From Cryomorphaceae bacterium (GTDB lineage Bacteria; Bacteroidota; Bacteroidia; Flavobacteriales; Crocinitomicaceae), in NCBI GenBank assembly GCA_021298235.1, contig JAJTDX010000023.1:1-51435 (forward strand): a stretch of DNA of 51,435 bases, read 5' to 3'. Each line of letters opens with the position of its first letter. Position 1 is the stretch's first letter. Below are positions 30,580 through 39,253 of the stretch, one piece after another. Under the pieces are notes generated by a model. That model ran no database searches. It was not told the origin of the DNA and was given only the letters and a program-made list of their open reading frames with translations. Position numbers and translations under genes: made by a program.

Positions 30580-33059
30580 TCTTCTTGAAATATACACATC
30601 GATTATGGCTAACCTTAAGTTTACTTTTAGCGACTATTCACCTCGGATATTCTCAGCAAACCCGCGTTTATGGGACAGTATGGGACGCTCTCTCCGGTGA
30701 ACGAATGCCTTATGTGAAGGTGCAATTCCAGAATTCCAAAATAGGTACAACTACTGACAGTCTTGGCAATTATTCGATTGAGACCTATTATGCAACTGAC
30801 AGCATTCAGTTCTCTTACAGTGGGTACCTTACCTCAACTTTTAGTGTCGAGCTGGATAAAGTTCAGGAATTCAATGTTCGCATGAGCACCCGAATGTCAG
30901 AGGTCCAAGAGATCGTTGTTCGGCCTCCGGATGAATTCCCTTCAACCCGTTTGCATAAACGTGTAATTGCAAATAAACGGATCAACAACAAGGAAAAGCT
31001 ACTATCCTATCAGTACGAGGTCTACAACAAAATGCAGCTCGACCTAAACAATATCGGAGAGAAATTTACAGATCGGGATGTAGTCAAACGACTCGACCTG
31101 ATTATGGACTATTTGGATTCAACGGACAATGGAAAAAATTACCTTCCCGTTTTACTGAGTGAATCCTTGTCCGATTTTTATTTCAGAAACAATCCTAAAA
31201 CTCGCAGAGAGGTAGTTCATGGAACTCGTATTACGGGCATTGATAACCTACAGGCCAACCAGTTCCTTGGAGATATGTATCTCGATATTAATATTTACGA
31301 TAACAACATTAATATGTTTAATCGTGCATTTATCAGCCCTCTTGCGGATTATGCACGAAGTTTTTATCGCTTCTATCTGGATGATTCCACTTTTATCGGA
31401 CATCAATGGTGCTACAAGCTTCGCTTTGTTCCCAAACGTACAGGCGACATGACCTTTGAGGGAGAGATGTGGATTCACGATACTACTTACGCCGTAAAAT
31501 CTATTAAAGCAAACATGTCGCCCTGGGCAAACATCAATTATGTTCAGGATCTGTATTTCGAGCATACGTTTGATCAGGTTGCCAAAGAAGTTTGGATGCT
31601 CACCCAGGAAAAAATGATCATCGACTTTAAAATAACCAAGAACACCGAAGTTTATGGTTTTTATGGACGTAAGCTGTCTTCCAGAACAAATTTTGTTATC
31701 AATGAAAAAAAGAGCGACTCTTTCTACCATGCCGATAATACTGTAGAGTTTGAGGACAGTGCCAAAGTGCGCGATAAAGCATGGTGGGATTCCCGGCGAC
31801 ATGAACCTCTTTCTGAACAAGAGCAGGGAATCGAGAATATGGTGGACTCCTTAAATGACATGCCTTTTTTCAAAATGCTCAAAAACCTCACTTACTTCGC
31901 CACCACGGGCTACTATCCTGTTGGAAAAATCGAGTTTGGGAATGCCTTCACATTTGTGAGCTTCAATCCTGTAGAAAGGTTCAGGATGGGACTGGCTTTG
32001 AGGACATCCAATCAATTTTCAAGAAGAATAGAGTTTGGCGGACGCATCGCCTATGGATTCTATGACGAAAAAATCAAATATGGACTTTCCGTGAGATACA
32101 ACATAACCCCAAAGAAACGGGGAATGCTCACAACCTATTACAACTATGACATTGAACAAATCGGAATTTCCCCAACGGCAGCATCGATTGGATCAACGTT
32201 CGGCACGGTATTCAGAACAGGGCCACTTGACAAGCTTACCTTTGTTAAAAAAGCAGGGATCAACCTGGAAAAAGACGTACGAAAAGACCTGATACTTTAC
32301 GGCGGTTTTGAATGGAAAGAATATACCGCATTAGGAAAAGCCAATTATGTTCAATTCAACAAACTAACCGGATTGAACGATACGATTAACACCATACGAA
32401 CGAGCGAATTTACAGCCCGGATTCGTTGGACCAAGGATGAGGAATTTCTATCTGGCTCCTTCGACAGATCGACTTTACGGTCAAAATACCCCATATTTTC
32501 CTTACAAGGGATTTTTGGAATCAAAGACTTTTTAGGTGGCTTCTATGACTATCAAAAAGTAGAATTCCAAATGGAACACAATCGACAAATAGGCGTGCTC
32601 GGAAGAATCCGCTATGGTGTCACTGCAGGTTATATCTTTGGTGCAGCTGCCTATCCGTTTCTGAAAGTGCATGAAGGCAACCAGTCCTATTGGTTGTTGA
32701 CTACCGCTTTCAACAAGTTAAACTTTTTTGAATTTGTCTCGGATCGTTACGTTGGAGGATTCATTGAAAACCATTGGGAAGGACTTTTCTTTGATCGCAT
32801 CCCGTTGATCAAAAAATTAAAGTGGAGACTAGTTACCACTGGTAGAATTACCTACGGGTCAATTTCACAGCGAAATTTGGATATTATGAAGCTTCCGGAA
32901 GGGACTCGTTTTTTTGGCAATACTCCGTATGCCGAGGTGGCGATAGGAATAGAAAATATATTCAAAATAGGTCGTGTAGACCTTGTTTACCGACTCACCC
33001 ACCTCGACCCGGGAATGAATCCGCTTGGGATACGTGCCAGATGGTCACTTATTTTCTAA
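30576..33059 (+). CDS. DUF5686 / carboxypeptidase-regulatory-like outer-membrane protein
   Basis: A signal peptide (about 1-26, ending LGYSQQ) is followed by a CarboxypepD_reg-like beta-sandwich (RVYGTVWDALSGERMPYVKV) and a long region ending in predicted beta-strands and a terminal aromatic (RARWSLIF), as in outer-membrane barrels. 827 residues fits the DUF5686 family of Bacteroidota. It overlaps tatC by 4 nt and precedes lptB by 12 nt, so it belongs to an envelope operon. Molecular function unknown; it is not a TonB receptor, as no plug domain is seen. Confidence 0.82.
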   Translation: MIFLKYTHRLWLTLSLLLATIHLGYSQQTRVYGTVWDALSGERMPYVKVQFQNSKIGTTTDSLGNYSIETYYATDSIQFSYSGYLTSTFSVELDKVQEFNVRMSTRMSEVQEIVVRPPDEFPSTRLHKRVIANKRINNKEKLLSYQYEVYNKMQLDLNNIGEKFTDRDVVKRLDLIMDYLDSTDNGKNYLPVLLSESLSDFYFRNNPKTRREVVHGTRITGIDNLQANQFLGDMYLDINIYDNNINMFNRAFISPLADYARSFYRFYLDDSTFIGHQWCYKLRFVPKRTGDMTFEGEMWIHDTTYAVKSIKANMSPWANINYVQDLYFEHTFDQVAKEVWMLTQEKMIIDFKITKNTEVYGFYGRKLSSRTNFVINEKKSDSFYHADNTVEFEDSAKVRDKAWWDSRRHEPLSEQEQGIENMVDSLNDMPFFKMLKNLTYFATTGYYPVGKIEFGNAFTFVSFNPVERFRMGLALRTSNQFSRRIEFGGRIAYGFYDEKIKYGLSVRYNITPKKRGMLTTYYNYDIEQIGISPTAASIGSTFGTVFRTGPLDKLTFVKKAGINLEKDVRKDLILYGGFEWKEYTALGKANYVQFNKLTGLNDTINTIRTSEFTARIRWTKDEEFLSGSFDRSTLRSKYPIFSLQGIFGIKDFLGGFYDYQKVEFQMEHNRQIGVLGRIRYGVTAGYIFGAAAYPFLKVHEGNQSYWLLTTAFNKLNFFEFVSDRYVGGFIENHWEGLFFDRIPLIKKLKWRLVTTGRITYGSISQRNLDIMKLPEGTRFFGNTPYAEVAIGIENIFKIGRVDLVYRLTHLDPGMNPLGIRARWSLIF

Positions 33060-33071
33060 CTTTGATTCACT

Positions 33072-33752
33072 TTGAAGCTACACACTTCCCATATCAAGAA
33101 AACATACAAAGGCCGTGATGTTGTCAAAGGAGTAAGTATTGAGGTAAATCAGGGGGAGATTGTTGGTTTGCTTGGTCCGAACGGCGCCGGAAAGACTACT
33201 TCTTTCTACGATACTGACATTACTCATTTCCCCATGTACCGGCGTTCGCAACTGGGCATTGGCTACCTTCCTCAGGAAGTTTCAGTGTTCAGAAAATTGA
33301 GTGTGGAAGACAATATCCTTGCTATTCTGGAGATGACTGACCTCAACAAACAGCAGCGTCTCGAACGCCTAGAACAGCTGCTTGAAGAATTCAGTCTTAC
33401 ACATGTCCGAAAAAACCTTGGCAACAGATTGTCCGGAGGAGAAAAGAGGCGAACAGAAATTGCGCGCGCACTGGCCACGAATCCAAAATTTGTTTTGTTG
33501 GATGAGCCATTTGCGGGAGTGGATCCCATAGCTGTCGAAGATATTCAAAGTATCGTTTCTGAATTGAGAAAAAGAAATATTGGTATTTTAATAACTGACC
33601 ATAATGTTCAGGAAACACTTTCTATCACCGACCGAGCTTACCTACTATTTGAAGGAAGTATTCTGAAGTCAGGAACTGCCGAGGAGCTTGCTGCCGACGA
33701 ACAAGTCAGAAGAGTATACCTCGGTCAAAATTTCGTTTTACGAAAAAAATAA
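33072..33752 (+). CDS. lptB: LPS export ABC ATPase LptB, lacking 17 internal codons
   Basis: ATPase of the LptB2FGC complex that extracts lipopolysaccharide from the inner membrane. Walker A GPNGAGKT at 35-42, Q-loop GIGYLPQE at 62-69, signature LSGGEKRR, Walker [15 protein letters not shown]-loop [10 protein letters not shown] and the LptB ending [10 protein letters not shown]. Between SFY (to residue 46) and DTDITHFP about 17 family residues are missing, cleanly in frame, near 33209. Those residues form the beta-strand pair after the P-loop helix, so the protein as written is suspect. The only start is a TTG at 33072. 226 residues compares with about 240-245 usual. Confidence 0.9.
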   Translation: MKLHTSHIKKTYKGRDVVKGVSIEVNQGEIVGLLGPNGAGKTTSFYDTDITHFPMYRRSQLGIGYLPQEVSVFRKLSVEDNILAILEMTDLNKQQRLERLEQLLEEFSLTHVRKNLGNRLSGGEKRRTEIARALATNPKFVLLDEPFAGVDPIAVEDIQSIVSELRKRNIGILITDHNVQETLSITDRAYLLFEGSILKSGTAEELAADEQVRRVYLGQNFVLRKK

Positions 33753-33783
33753 TTGTTCAAAATATACTGATTTCATACCTTTA
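33753..33783 (+). promoter_or_regulatory. putative promoter of the 33804 lipoprotein
   Basis: TTG (33753-33755), 20 nt, then TACCTTTA (33776-33783), one mismatch from TAnnTTTG. It implies transcription from about 33787. The ATG at 33783 would then not be in the transcript, favouring the start at 33804. Confidence 0.4.
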
Positions 33784-33788
33784 TGCAC

Positions 33789-33816
33789 TTAGAACTACGA
33801 ACTATGAACTTACAAC
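33789..33816 (+). repeat. 7-bp tandem repeat spanning a start codon
   Basis: Four heptads, TTAGAAC, TACGAAC, TATGAAC and TTACAAC, run from the leader into the first codons of the lipoprotein gene; the preferred ATG (33804) is inside the third unit. The GAAC core recalls the GARCAAR heptads at 45552-45579 and 48004-48031. Confidence 0.55.
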
Positions 33817-34289
33817 GCACTTCTCTTTTTTTCACTTGGATGGTGATTTGCAGCGTTCTCTCTTTAAGCTCTTGTAAGAAGAAATGTGTAATCGACAAAG
33901 AAAATACAGACAGTGGCTGGATAGAAGAGAATGTGATCATTTACCCAACTTCTGGCTATCTCACCGACCAAATGCAAGGGAACTACGTAGTTACTGGAAG
34001 TTCAACACTTGCCAACCGATTCGAAGTAAGTATTGATGGTGGCACAAAACAACCCGTAGATTACAATAATTATACTATTCTGGCATGCCCCGTTAAGTCG
34101 AAATGTAATGCCTATTTTGAACGAGAGGTATCTTTTAATTATGTCAATCAAACTGTCCTTTATCAAATAAATGTTACACAATGCAAGAATTGTGAAGAAG
34201 TAAGAACAACAGAAAACTATGTTCTTGTTCCTAAATTTCCATCGGACTACCAAGTAACATACGATGTTTCAATTACCGAAATTGAATAA
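33804..34289 (+). CDS. unrecognised lipoprotein
   Basis: MNLQRTSLFFTWMVICSVLS continues to the lipobox LSLSSC, a lipoprotein signal, followed by a Lys-rich KKKC. The mature part of about 140 residues contains further Cys residues (LACPVKSKCNAYF, QCKNCEEVRT) that could form disulfides. I recognise no family. 161 residues. The start at 33804 is preferred over 33783 because of the promoter position. It stands alone between lptB and the opposite-strand small lipoprotein gene. Confidence 0.65.
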   Translation: MNLQRTSLFFTWMVICSVLSLSSCKKKCVIDKENTDSGWIEENVIIYPTSGYLTDQMQGNYVVTGSSTLANRFEVSIDGGTKQPVDYNNYTILACPVKSKCNAYFEREVSFNYVNQTVLYQINVTQCKNCEEVRTTENYVLVPKFPSDYQVTYDVSITEIE

Positions 34290-34328
34290 GACTTGTGACC
34301 TTGATGATTTGAAGGACTTTTCACCAAA

Positions 34329-34469
34329 TTATTTGGAAGCTACGTCGGATTTTGTAGTTTGATCCAAGCTACCGTATGCGTCGCAATGTCCTCCTGAAGA
34401 CGATTTACAAGAAGCCATGACAAGCGCTACAGCAAATCCTACAAGTGTCAAGGTCAATAATTTTTTCAT
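34329..34469 (-). CDS. 46-residue lipoprotein with GGHCDAYG motif
   Basis: The minus-strand frame reads MKKLLTLTLVGFAVALVMAS, then Cys21 as lipobox Cys, then KSSSGGHCDAYGSLDQTTKS and five more residues. I recall short Bacteroidota lipoproteins with the same HCDAYG core. It is well supported by its own TTG-N20-TAnnTTTG promoter and 28-nt leader. It lies antisense to the flanking genes. The mature peptide is only 26 residues, too small for an enzyme; role unknown. It accounts for most of the 303-bp gap 34290-34592. Confidence 0.75.
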   Translation of the reverse strand: MKKLLTLTLVGFAVALVMASCKSSSGGHCDAYGSLDQTTKSDVASK

Positions 34470-34500
34470 TTTGATCAGTGTTTAATTCTCTTTGAAGGAA

Positions 34501-34531
34501 CAAAAATAAAACAATTTACTTTCTTACTCAA
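34501..34531 (-). promoter_or_regulatory. promoter of the 46-residue lipoprotein gene
   Basis: Minus-strand TTG (34529-34531), 20 nt, TATTTTTG (34501-34508): a full match to the Bacteroidota -33/-7 pattern. Predicted start about 34497, leader about 28 nt. It is divergent from the 34593 gene. Confidence 0.65.
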
Positions 34532-34592
34532 CAAAAAAATATTAAGTAATTGTATTTATTTTTAACAATCTGTTTTTGAAGCAGCTGTTCTT

Positions 34593-36266
34593 ATGCTGAA
34601 AACGTTTCTTTACTTCTGTTTTTCTTTCTGTATTCTTTGCGTTTTCGGACAAAAGGAGGTAAAACTTATTTTTTCAAATGACTCTGTAAAAACAATCGAC
34701 AAACAACCCAATCTGTTGCACAAAGACAGTATCTCTGCGTTAACATACCTCAATAAAATCAGGTTGGATGCAATTAGAAAAGGATATCTTATTGCGTCTG
34801 TAGATACAGTTAGTTGGAAAAATAATTCCTGCTCTGTTCATTTTTATCTGGGTCAAAAAACAAAATTCGCCATCCTCCGAACAGCCCCTTCTGAAAAATC
34901 ACCGTTCCCATCAAAACGAGGCAGCGTCCGACTATCACCCATGGATCTAGCCTCTTACCTCGAAAAAATAGAGAATAGCTACCTCAACTCCGGCTATCCT
35001 TTTGTGAAAGTGCGCTTGATTGATCTACAATTTATCAAAGACACCCTCACGGCTCAATTGGATATTCAAGCGGGTAAAAAGTTTAACATTTTAAAAATTC
35101 ACATCAGAGGTGATTCGAGTGTTTCAGAAATCTTTCTTTCCAATTTAACCGGTATTCGTGTCGGAGATATTTTTCAGGAGAACAAATTCCGGGAAATAAG
35201 TACAAAGATCTCACAAGTAAACTTTCTGAAGGAATTAAAACCACATGAGCTGCTATTCACTGAGAATGGGTGCGAGGTGTTTTTCTATGTTTCCTCCAAT
35301 CCAGTTAGCTCAGCGAATGGAACTGTAGGTTTGCAGCCTCAGGCCTCCGGTAAAGTTGGCCTAGCCGGAGAGCTCAACCTCAAGCTTCTCAATATATTAA
35401 AGCGCGGAGAACAATTGAATCTGGCATGGCGGAGCATACAAGATCAAACGCAATCGATGAATTTGAGAGGAAGCTATCCTTTTTTATTCAAAAGTCCATT
35501 TGGGTTAGACGGACAATTGCAGTTATATAAAAAAGACTCCAGCTTTATTGAAGTTAAAAGCACAATAGGTATTCAGTATTTTTTAAATTCCGGAGCAATG
35601 CTCAAAGCATTTTACCAACAAAACTCCAATAATTTACTCAGAGGTGCGGCTACAAATCCCAATTTCAATAAATTGTCCAATGTGCGAACAAATGCCTATG
35701 GATTATCATGGATGAAGCGACAGTTGGACTACATCCCTAATCCATCCAGAGGCTATATCTTTCTTTTTGAAGGAGCTTTGGGAACAAGGAAATCTAAAGA
35801 AACTGACAGCAGCGCAGTAGAACGTTCAGAAACATATAGACTCTCTTTGCAAACAGAATGGTTCTTACCGGTGGCACGCAGACATGTAGTCCGGTTTGCT
35901 TCGCTCAATGAGTTCTATTATGCTCCCGTAATCTATCAAAATGAATTATTCCGTTTTGGAGGCCAGCTCAGCTTGAGAGGATTTAATGAAGATGAGCTTT
36001 TTGCCTCTTCGCGCAGTGTGACAACCATTGAATACCGATTCTTACTTGACAGAAATTCCAACTTGTTTGCTTTTTATGATCAAGGGTACTATGAGAACAA
36101 TGCATCTAATTATCTTCGAGATCAACCCTTTGGATTTGGAGCAGGATTTTCTTTTGGTACCAATCTTGGCATTTTTTCTCTCTCCTACGCATTAGGGAAA
36201 CAACAAAACAATCCAATCCTGCTGAGCAACGGAAAAATTCACTTCGGTTATATTGCCTATTTTTGA
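34593..36266 (+). CDS. TamA/BamA-like outer-membrane barrel with POTRA region
   Basis: Signal peptide (about 1-20, CILCVFGQ) precedes a POTRA-like periplasmic part: YLEKIENSYLNSGYPFVKVR and KKFNILKIHIRGDSSVSEIF. A 16-stranded barrel-like region with the Omp85 L6-type segment FRFGGQLSLRGFNEDELFAS and a C-terminal aromatic (IHFGYIAYF) follows. 557 residues, shorter than BamA (about 800), so a TamA-like or lipid/protein assembly member. Next to mlaFE and lptB in an envelope neighbourhood. Exact role not determined. Confidence 0.8.
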   Translation: MLKTFLYFCFSFCILCVFGQKEVKLIFSNDSVKTIDKQPNLLHKDSISALTYLNKIRLDAIRKGYLIASVDTVSWKNNSCSVHFYLGQKTKFAILRTAPSEKSPFPSKRGSVRLSPMDLASYLEKIENSYLNSGYPFVKVRLIDLQFIKDTLTAQLDIQAGKKFNILKIHIRGDSSVSEIFLSNLTGIRVGDIFQENKFREISTKISQVNFLKELKPHELLFTENGCEVFFYVSSNPVSSANGTVGLQPQASGKVGLAGELNLKLLNILKRGEQLNLAWRSIQDQTQSMNLRGSYPFLFKSPFGLDGQLQLYKKDSSFIEVKSTIGIQYFLNSGAMLKAFYQQNSNNLLRGAATNPNFNKLSNVRTNAYGLSWMKRQLDYIPNPSRGYIFLFEGALGTRKSKETDSSAVERSETYRLSLQTEWFLPVARRHVVRFASLNEFYYAPVIYQNELFRFGGQLSLRGFNEDELFASSRSVTTIEYRFLLDRNSNLFAFYDQGYYENNASNYLRDQPFGFGAGFSFGTNLGIFSLSYALGKQQNNPILLSNGKIHFGYIAYF

Positions 36267-36283
36267 TCGTATATCCCGTACCT

Positions 36284-37588
36284 ATGAATGAACTATCTAT
36301 AATAATTCTAGTGATCGTCTTTTTAATGATCATTGTTTATTTCTTTATTGAAAATAAAAATCTCAAACAAAAATTAGTACAAAGTGAGTCAGAGCTTAAA
36401 TCTCTTGCGGATAAGGCGGAAAATTATCGCGTGACAACAGCCTCGATCGAGGCAAAATTCAATGCCTTGGATGAACAGGTACTACAAGAACGGGAAATGC
36501 ATCTTCAGCAACAGAAAGAGATGAAGGAACAACTCGAGCTCATGGGAAAAGATATTGTTCGCCAGGGCGCAAGTGTCCTAAAAACAGAGAATGAAGAAAA
36601 ACTCAATTCCTTACTTGAACCCCTGAAAGAACGGATCAATGCCTTCGAAAAAGAGGTCAGAGAGGCCAACAGACTCGGATCTGAGCGTCACGTATCAATG
36701 GAAGCCGTGATAAAAACACTTTCAGACCAGCATCAAAAGATGAACACCACAGCACAGAATCTAGTGGATGCCTTGCGCGGAGAACAGAAGGTTCAGGGAG
36801 ACTGGGGTGAGCTTGCTTTGGAGCGTATATTAGAATCCAGCGGACTAGAGAAAAACCGCGAGTATTTCGTTCAGAACAGTTACAAAGATGAGGACGGGAA
36901 CCTGCTGCGTCCGGATGTTATCATTCAGCTTCCTGACAATAAACAGCTCATCGTGGATGCGAAAGTTTCATTAAAAGCCTTTGATAATTTTATCAATGAA
37001 ACAGATGAATCCAAGCGAAAAATTGCTTTACAGCAACATATTCAATCCATCAAAAATCACATTAAACAGCTCGCTGAAAAAGATTACTCACAATTGCCGG
37101 AAATAACCTCACCGGACTTTGTGCTAATGTTTATTCCGCTTGAGTCATCCTTTGCTCTGGCAATGAAAGAGGAACCTACGCTATATCAACAAGCCTGGGA
37201 CAAAAAAATTGTAATCGTCACTCCTTCCACCTTGCTTGCTACGCTCAAAACCGTTGGCAGTATCTGGAAACAAGAATTGCAAACGAGAAATGCAAAAGAG
37301 ATTGCTGAGCAAGCCGGTCGTCTGTATGATAAGTTTGTGGGTTTTGTTGTCGATATGGAAAAGATTGGCAATAAACAGCGAGAGGTTGCGAATGCCTACG
37401 ATGCCGCAATGAACAAGTTAAGCACAGGTAATGGGAACTTAATCCGAAGCGCTGAAAAGTTGAAAAAACTCGGTGTCAAAACAGGGAAGAATCTTGATAA
37501 AAAGTATTTGGATGGAGAGGACTATTCTTCAGATCCGGATCAAATTGAAAGTGATACTGACATTTTCACTGACCCATTAAACGAATAG
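36284..37588 (+). CDS. rmuC: DNA recombination protein RmuC family
   Basis: One N-terminal transmembrane helix (MNELSIIILVIVFLMIIVYF), a long coiled coil (about 25-140), then the RmuC nuclease-like domain: RGEQKVQGDWGELALERILE, RPDVIIQLPDNKQLIVDAKV and SPDFVLMFIPLESSFALAM. The ATG at 36284 is chosen; the earlier in-frame ATG at 36263 overlaps the upstream gene. 434 residues. RmuC limits inversion between short repeats in E. coli. It ends one base from the convergent mlaF stop. Confidence 0.93.
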   Translation: MNELSIIILVIVFLMIIVYFFIENKNLKQKLVQSESELKSLADKAENYRVTTASIEAKFNALDEQVLQEREMHLQQQKEMKEQLELMGKDIVRQGASVLKTENEEKLNSLLEPLKERINAFEKEVREANRLGSERHVSMEAVIKTLSDQHQKMNTTAQNLVDALRGEQKVQGDWGELALERILESSGLEKNREYFVQNSYKDEDGNLLRPDVIIQLPDNKQLIVDAKVSLKAFDNFINETDESKRKIALQQHIQSIKNHIKQLAEKDYSQLPEITSPDFVLMFIPLESSFALAMKEEPTLYQQAWDKKIVIVTPSTLLATLKTVGSIWKQELQTRNAKEIAEQAGRLYDKFVGFVVDMEKIGNKQREVANAYDAAMNKLSTGNGNLIRSAEKLKKLGVKTGKNLDKKYLDGEDYSSDPDQIESDTDIFTDPLNE

Positions 37589-37589
37589 C

Positions 37590-38357
37590 CTATTTTCGGC
37601 TTTCCTGCATGGAGGCCCTAATCTCTTTCATAAATTCAGAAGCATATACGAAATTCAAAATTTCCTTATTTTCTGTAGTAATTATTGATTTTCTATCTCC
37701 CTGCCACCAATGCTTACCTTCGTGAATGAACATTACATGATCACCGATCTCAATCACACTGTTCATATCATGGGTAATAACTACCGTTGTAATATTATAT
37801 TCATAGGTAATTTCTTTGATTAACCCATCAATAATAATAGATGTTCTCGGATCAAGACCTGAGTTGGGTTCATCACAAAAGAGATACTTCGGATTCATTG
37901 CAATCGCGCGGGCAATACCAATTCGTTTCTGCATCCCACCACTGCATTCTGAGGGAAATAAGTGGTTTACATTCTTAAGATTGACACGATCAAGACAAAA
38001 GTCCACACGATCCTTCATCTCCTTTTTAGTCATTTTGGTAAACATACTCAAAGGAAACCGAACGTTTTCCTCCACGGTCATCGAATCGAACAAAGCCGAA
38101 CCTTGAAAAAGCATTCCAATCTCTTGACGGATCTCTTTCCGATGTGATTGATTCATCGCAGAGAAGTCACGTCCATCAAACAAGATCTGACCTGAATCGA
38201 CTTCATGTAATCCAACAATACATTTTGCAAGAACTGATTTTCCATGCCCGGATTGACCAATGATCAGATTGACTTTTCCTTGCTCGAATTGGGAATTAAT
38301 ATCGAACAATACTTGTTTCGAACCAAATGATTTATTGACTCCTTTTACCTCGATCAC
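37590..38357 (-). CDS. mlaF: phospholipid ABC transporter ATPase MlaF-like
   Basis: ATPase of the MlaFEDB-type system that moves phospholipids between membranes. Walker A GQSGHGKS at 34-41, Q-loop GMLFQGSALFDSMTVEENVR, signature SGGMQKRIGIARA, Walker B YLFCDEPNSGLDP and the H-loop VITHDMNS. The FQGSALFDS segment is typical of MlaF. 255 residues. It overlaps mlaE by 4 nt. The MCE protein (MlaD) is not downstream as it often is, because rmuC converges here. Confidence 0.9.
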   Translation of the reverse strand: MIEVKGVNKSFGSKQVLFDINSQFEQGKVNLIIGQSGHGKSVLAKCIVGLHEVDSGQILFDGRDFSAMNQSHRKEIRQEIGMLFQGSALFDSMTVEENVRFPLSMFTKMTKKEMKDRVDFCLDRVNLKNVNHLFPSECSGGMQKRIGIARAIAMNPKYLFCDEPNSGLDPRTSIIIDGLIKEITYEYNITTVVITHDMNSVIEIGDHVMFIHEGKHWWQGDRKSIITTENKEILNFVYASEFMKEIRASMQESRK

Positions 38358-39094
38358 AATAGCATCAGTTGAGTGAGAATGAAATTGGCGATCAAAATAG
38401 CAATACTGCTATTGACCACCGCCTGCGTGGAGGAACGACCAACATCAAGAGAGCCACCTTTGGTATAATAGCCATAAAACGATGCAATGGAAACGATCAA
38501 AAATCCGAATACAACAGTTTTTGTCAGTGCATAATAAATGTTGTACACATCAAAGAAAGATCGGATACCCAAAATATATGTTTCTGTTGAGAGTAAGCCT
38601 GAAAGCAACAAGGCCAACCAACCACCGATCATACTGAGAAACATTGAAAAGATGACAAGTATAGGAAAGAAGAAAACCGCAGCAATTACCTTTGGAAGGA
38701 CCAGATAACCTAGTGAATTGACTCCCATGATCTCTAACGCATCGATCTGTTCTGTAACGCGCATCGTCCCTATTTCCGATGCTACATTCGACCCCACCTT
38801 ACCGGCCAGAATGAGAGAAATAATCGTAGGAGAAAATTCTAAGATGGTACTGGACTGTGTAATGTACCCCACCGTGTATGCGGGCAATAGGGGGCTATCG
38901 ATATTGGACGCCGTCTGCAAGGCAATTACTGCCCCCATGAAGGTGGACATCAATGCCACTATGGGAATAGAATTAATTCCAATCTTCTCGATTTCTCCAA
39001 ACACATTGCGACGAAAAATACCCGCCTTTTCCGGTCTGGAAAAAACCGTCCAAAGCATTAAGATATACTTGCCTATGTTGTGGATCACTTTCAT
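38354..39094 (-). CDS. mlaE: phospholipid ABC transporter permease MlaE-like
   Basis: Integral inner-membrane permease of the MlaE/YrbE family. The family core is visible: SIPIVALMSTFMGAVIALQT, EIGTMRVTEQIDALEIMGVN and FYGYYTKGGSLDVGRSSTQA. About five hydrophobic segments. 246 residues, standard. The 159-bp gap upstream (39095-39253) contains nothing I can identify. Confidence 0.92.
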   Translation of the reverse strand: MKVIHNIGKYILMLWTVFSRPEKAGIFRRNVFGEIEKIGINSIPIVALMSTFMGAVIALQTASNIDSPLLPAYTVGYITQSSTILEFSPTIISLILAGKVGSNVASEIGTMRVTEQIDALEIMGVNSLGYLVLPKVIAAVFFFPILVIFSMFLSMIGGWLALLLSGLLSTETYILGIRSFFDVYNIYYALTKTVVFGFLIVSIASFYGYYTKGGSLDVGRSSTQAVVNSSIAILIANFILTQLMLL

Positions 39095-39253
39095 CGCCCG
39101 CTAAATTAAGTTATATTTTTTGGTTTGAGGTACGATGTCAACCAACAGAGTATTCACAACAATAAGTGTAATTCTTACAAAGAACTTCAAAATCCTCCCC
39201 GACCTAATAATTTTGAATTCTGGTTACTTGTTCCAATTTTTAAGATTACACGA

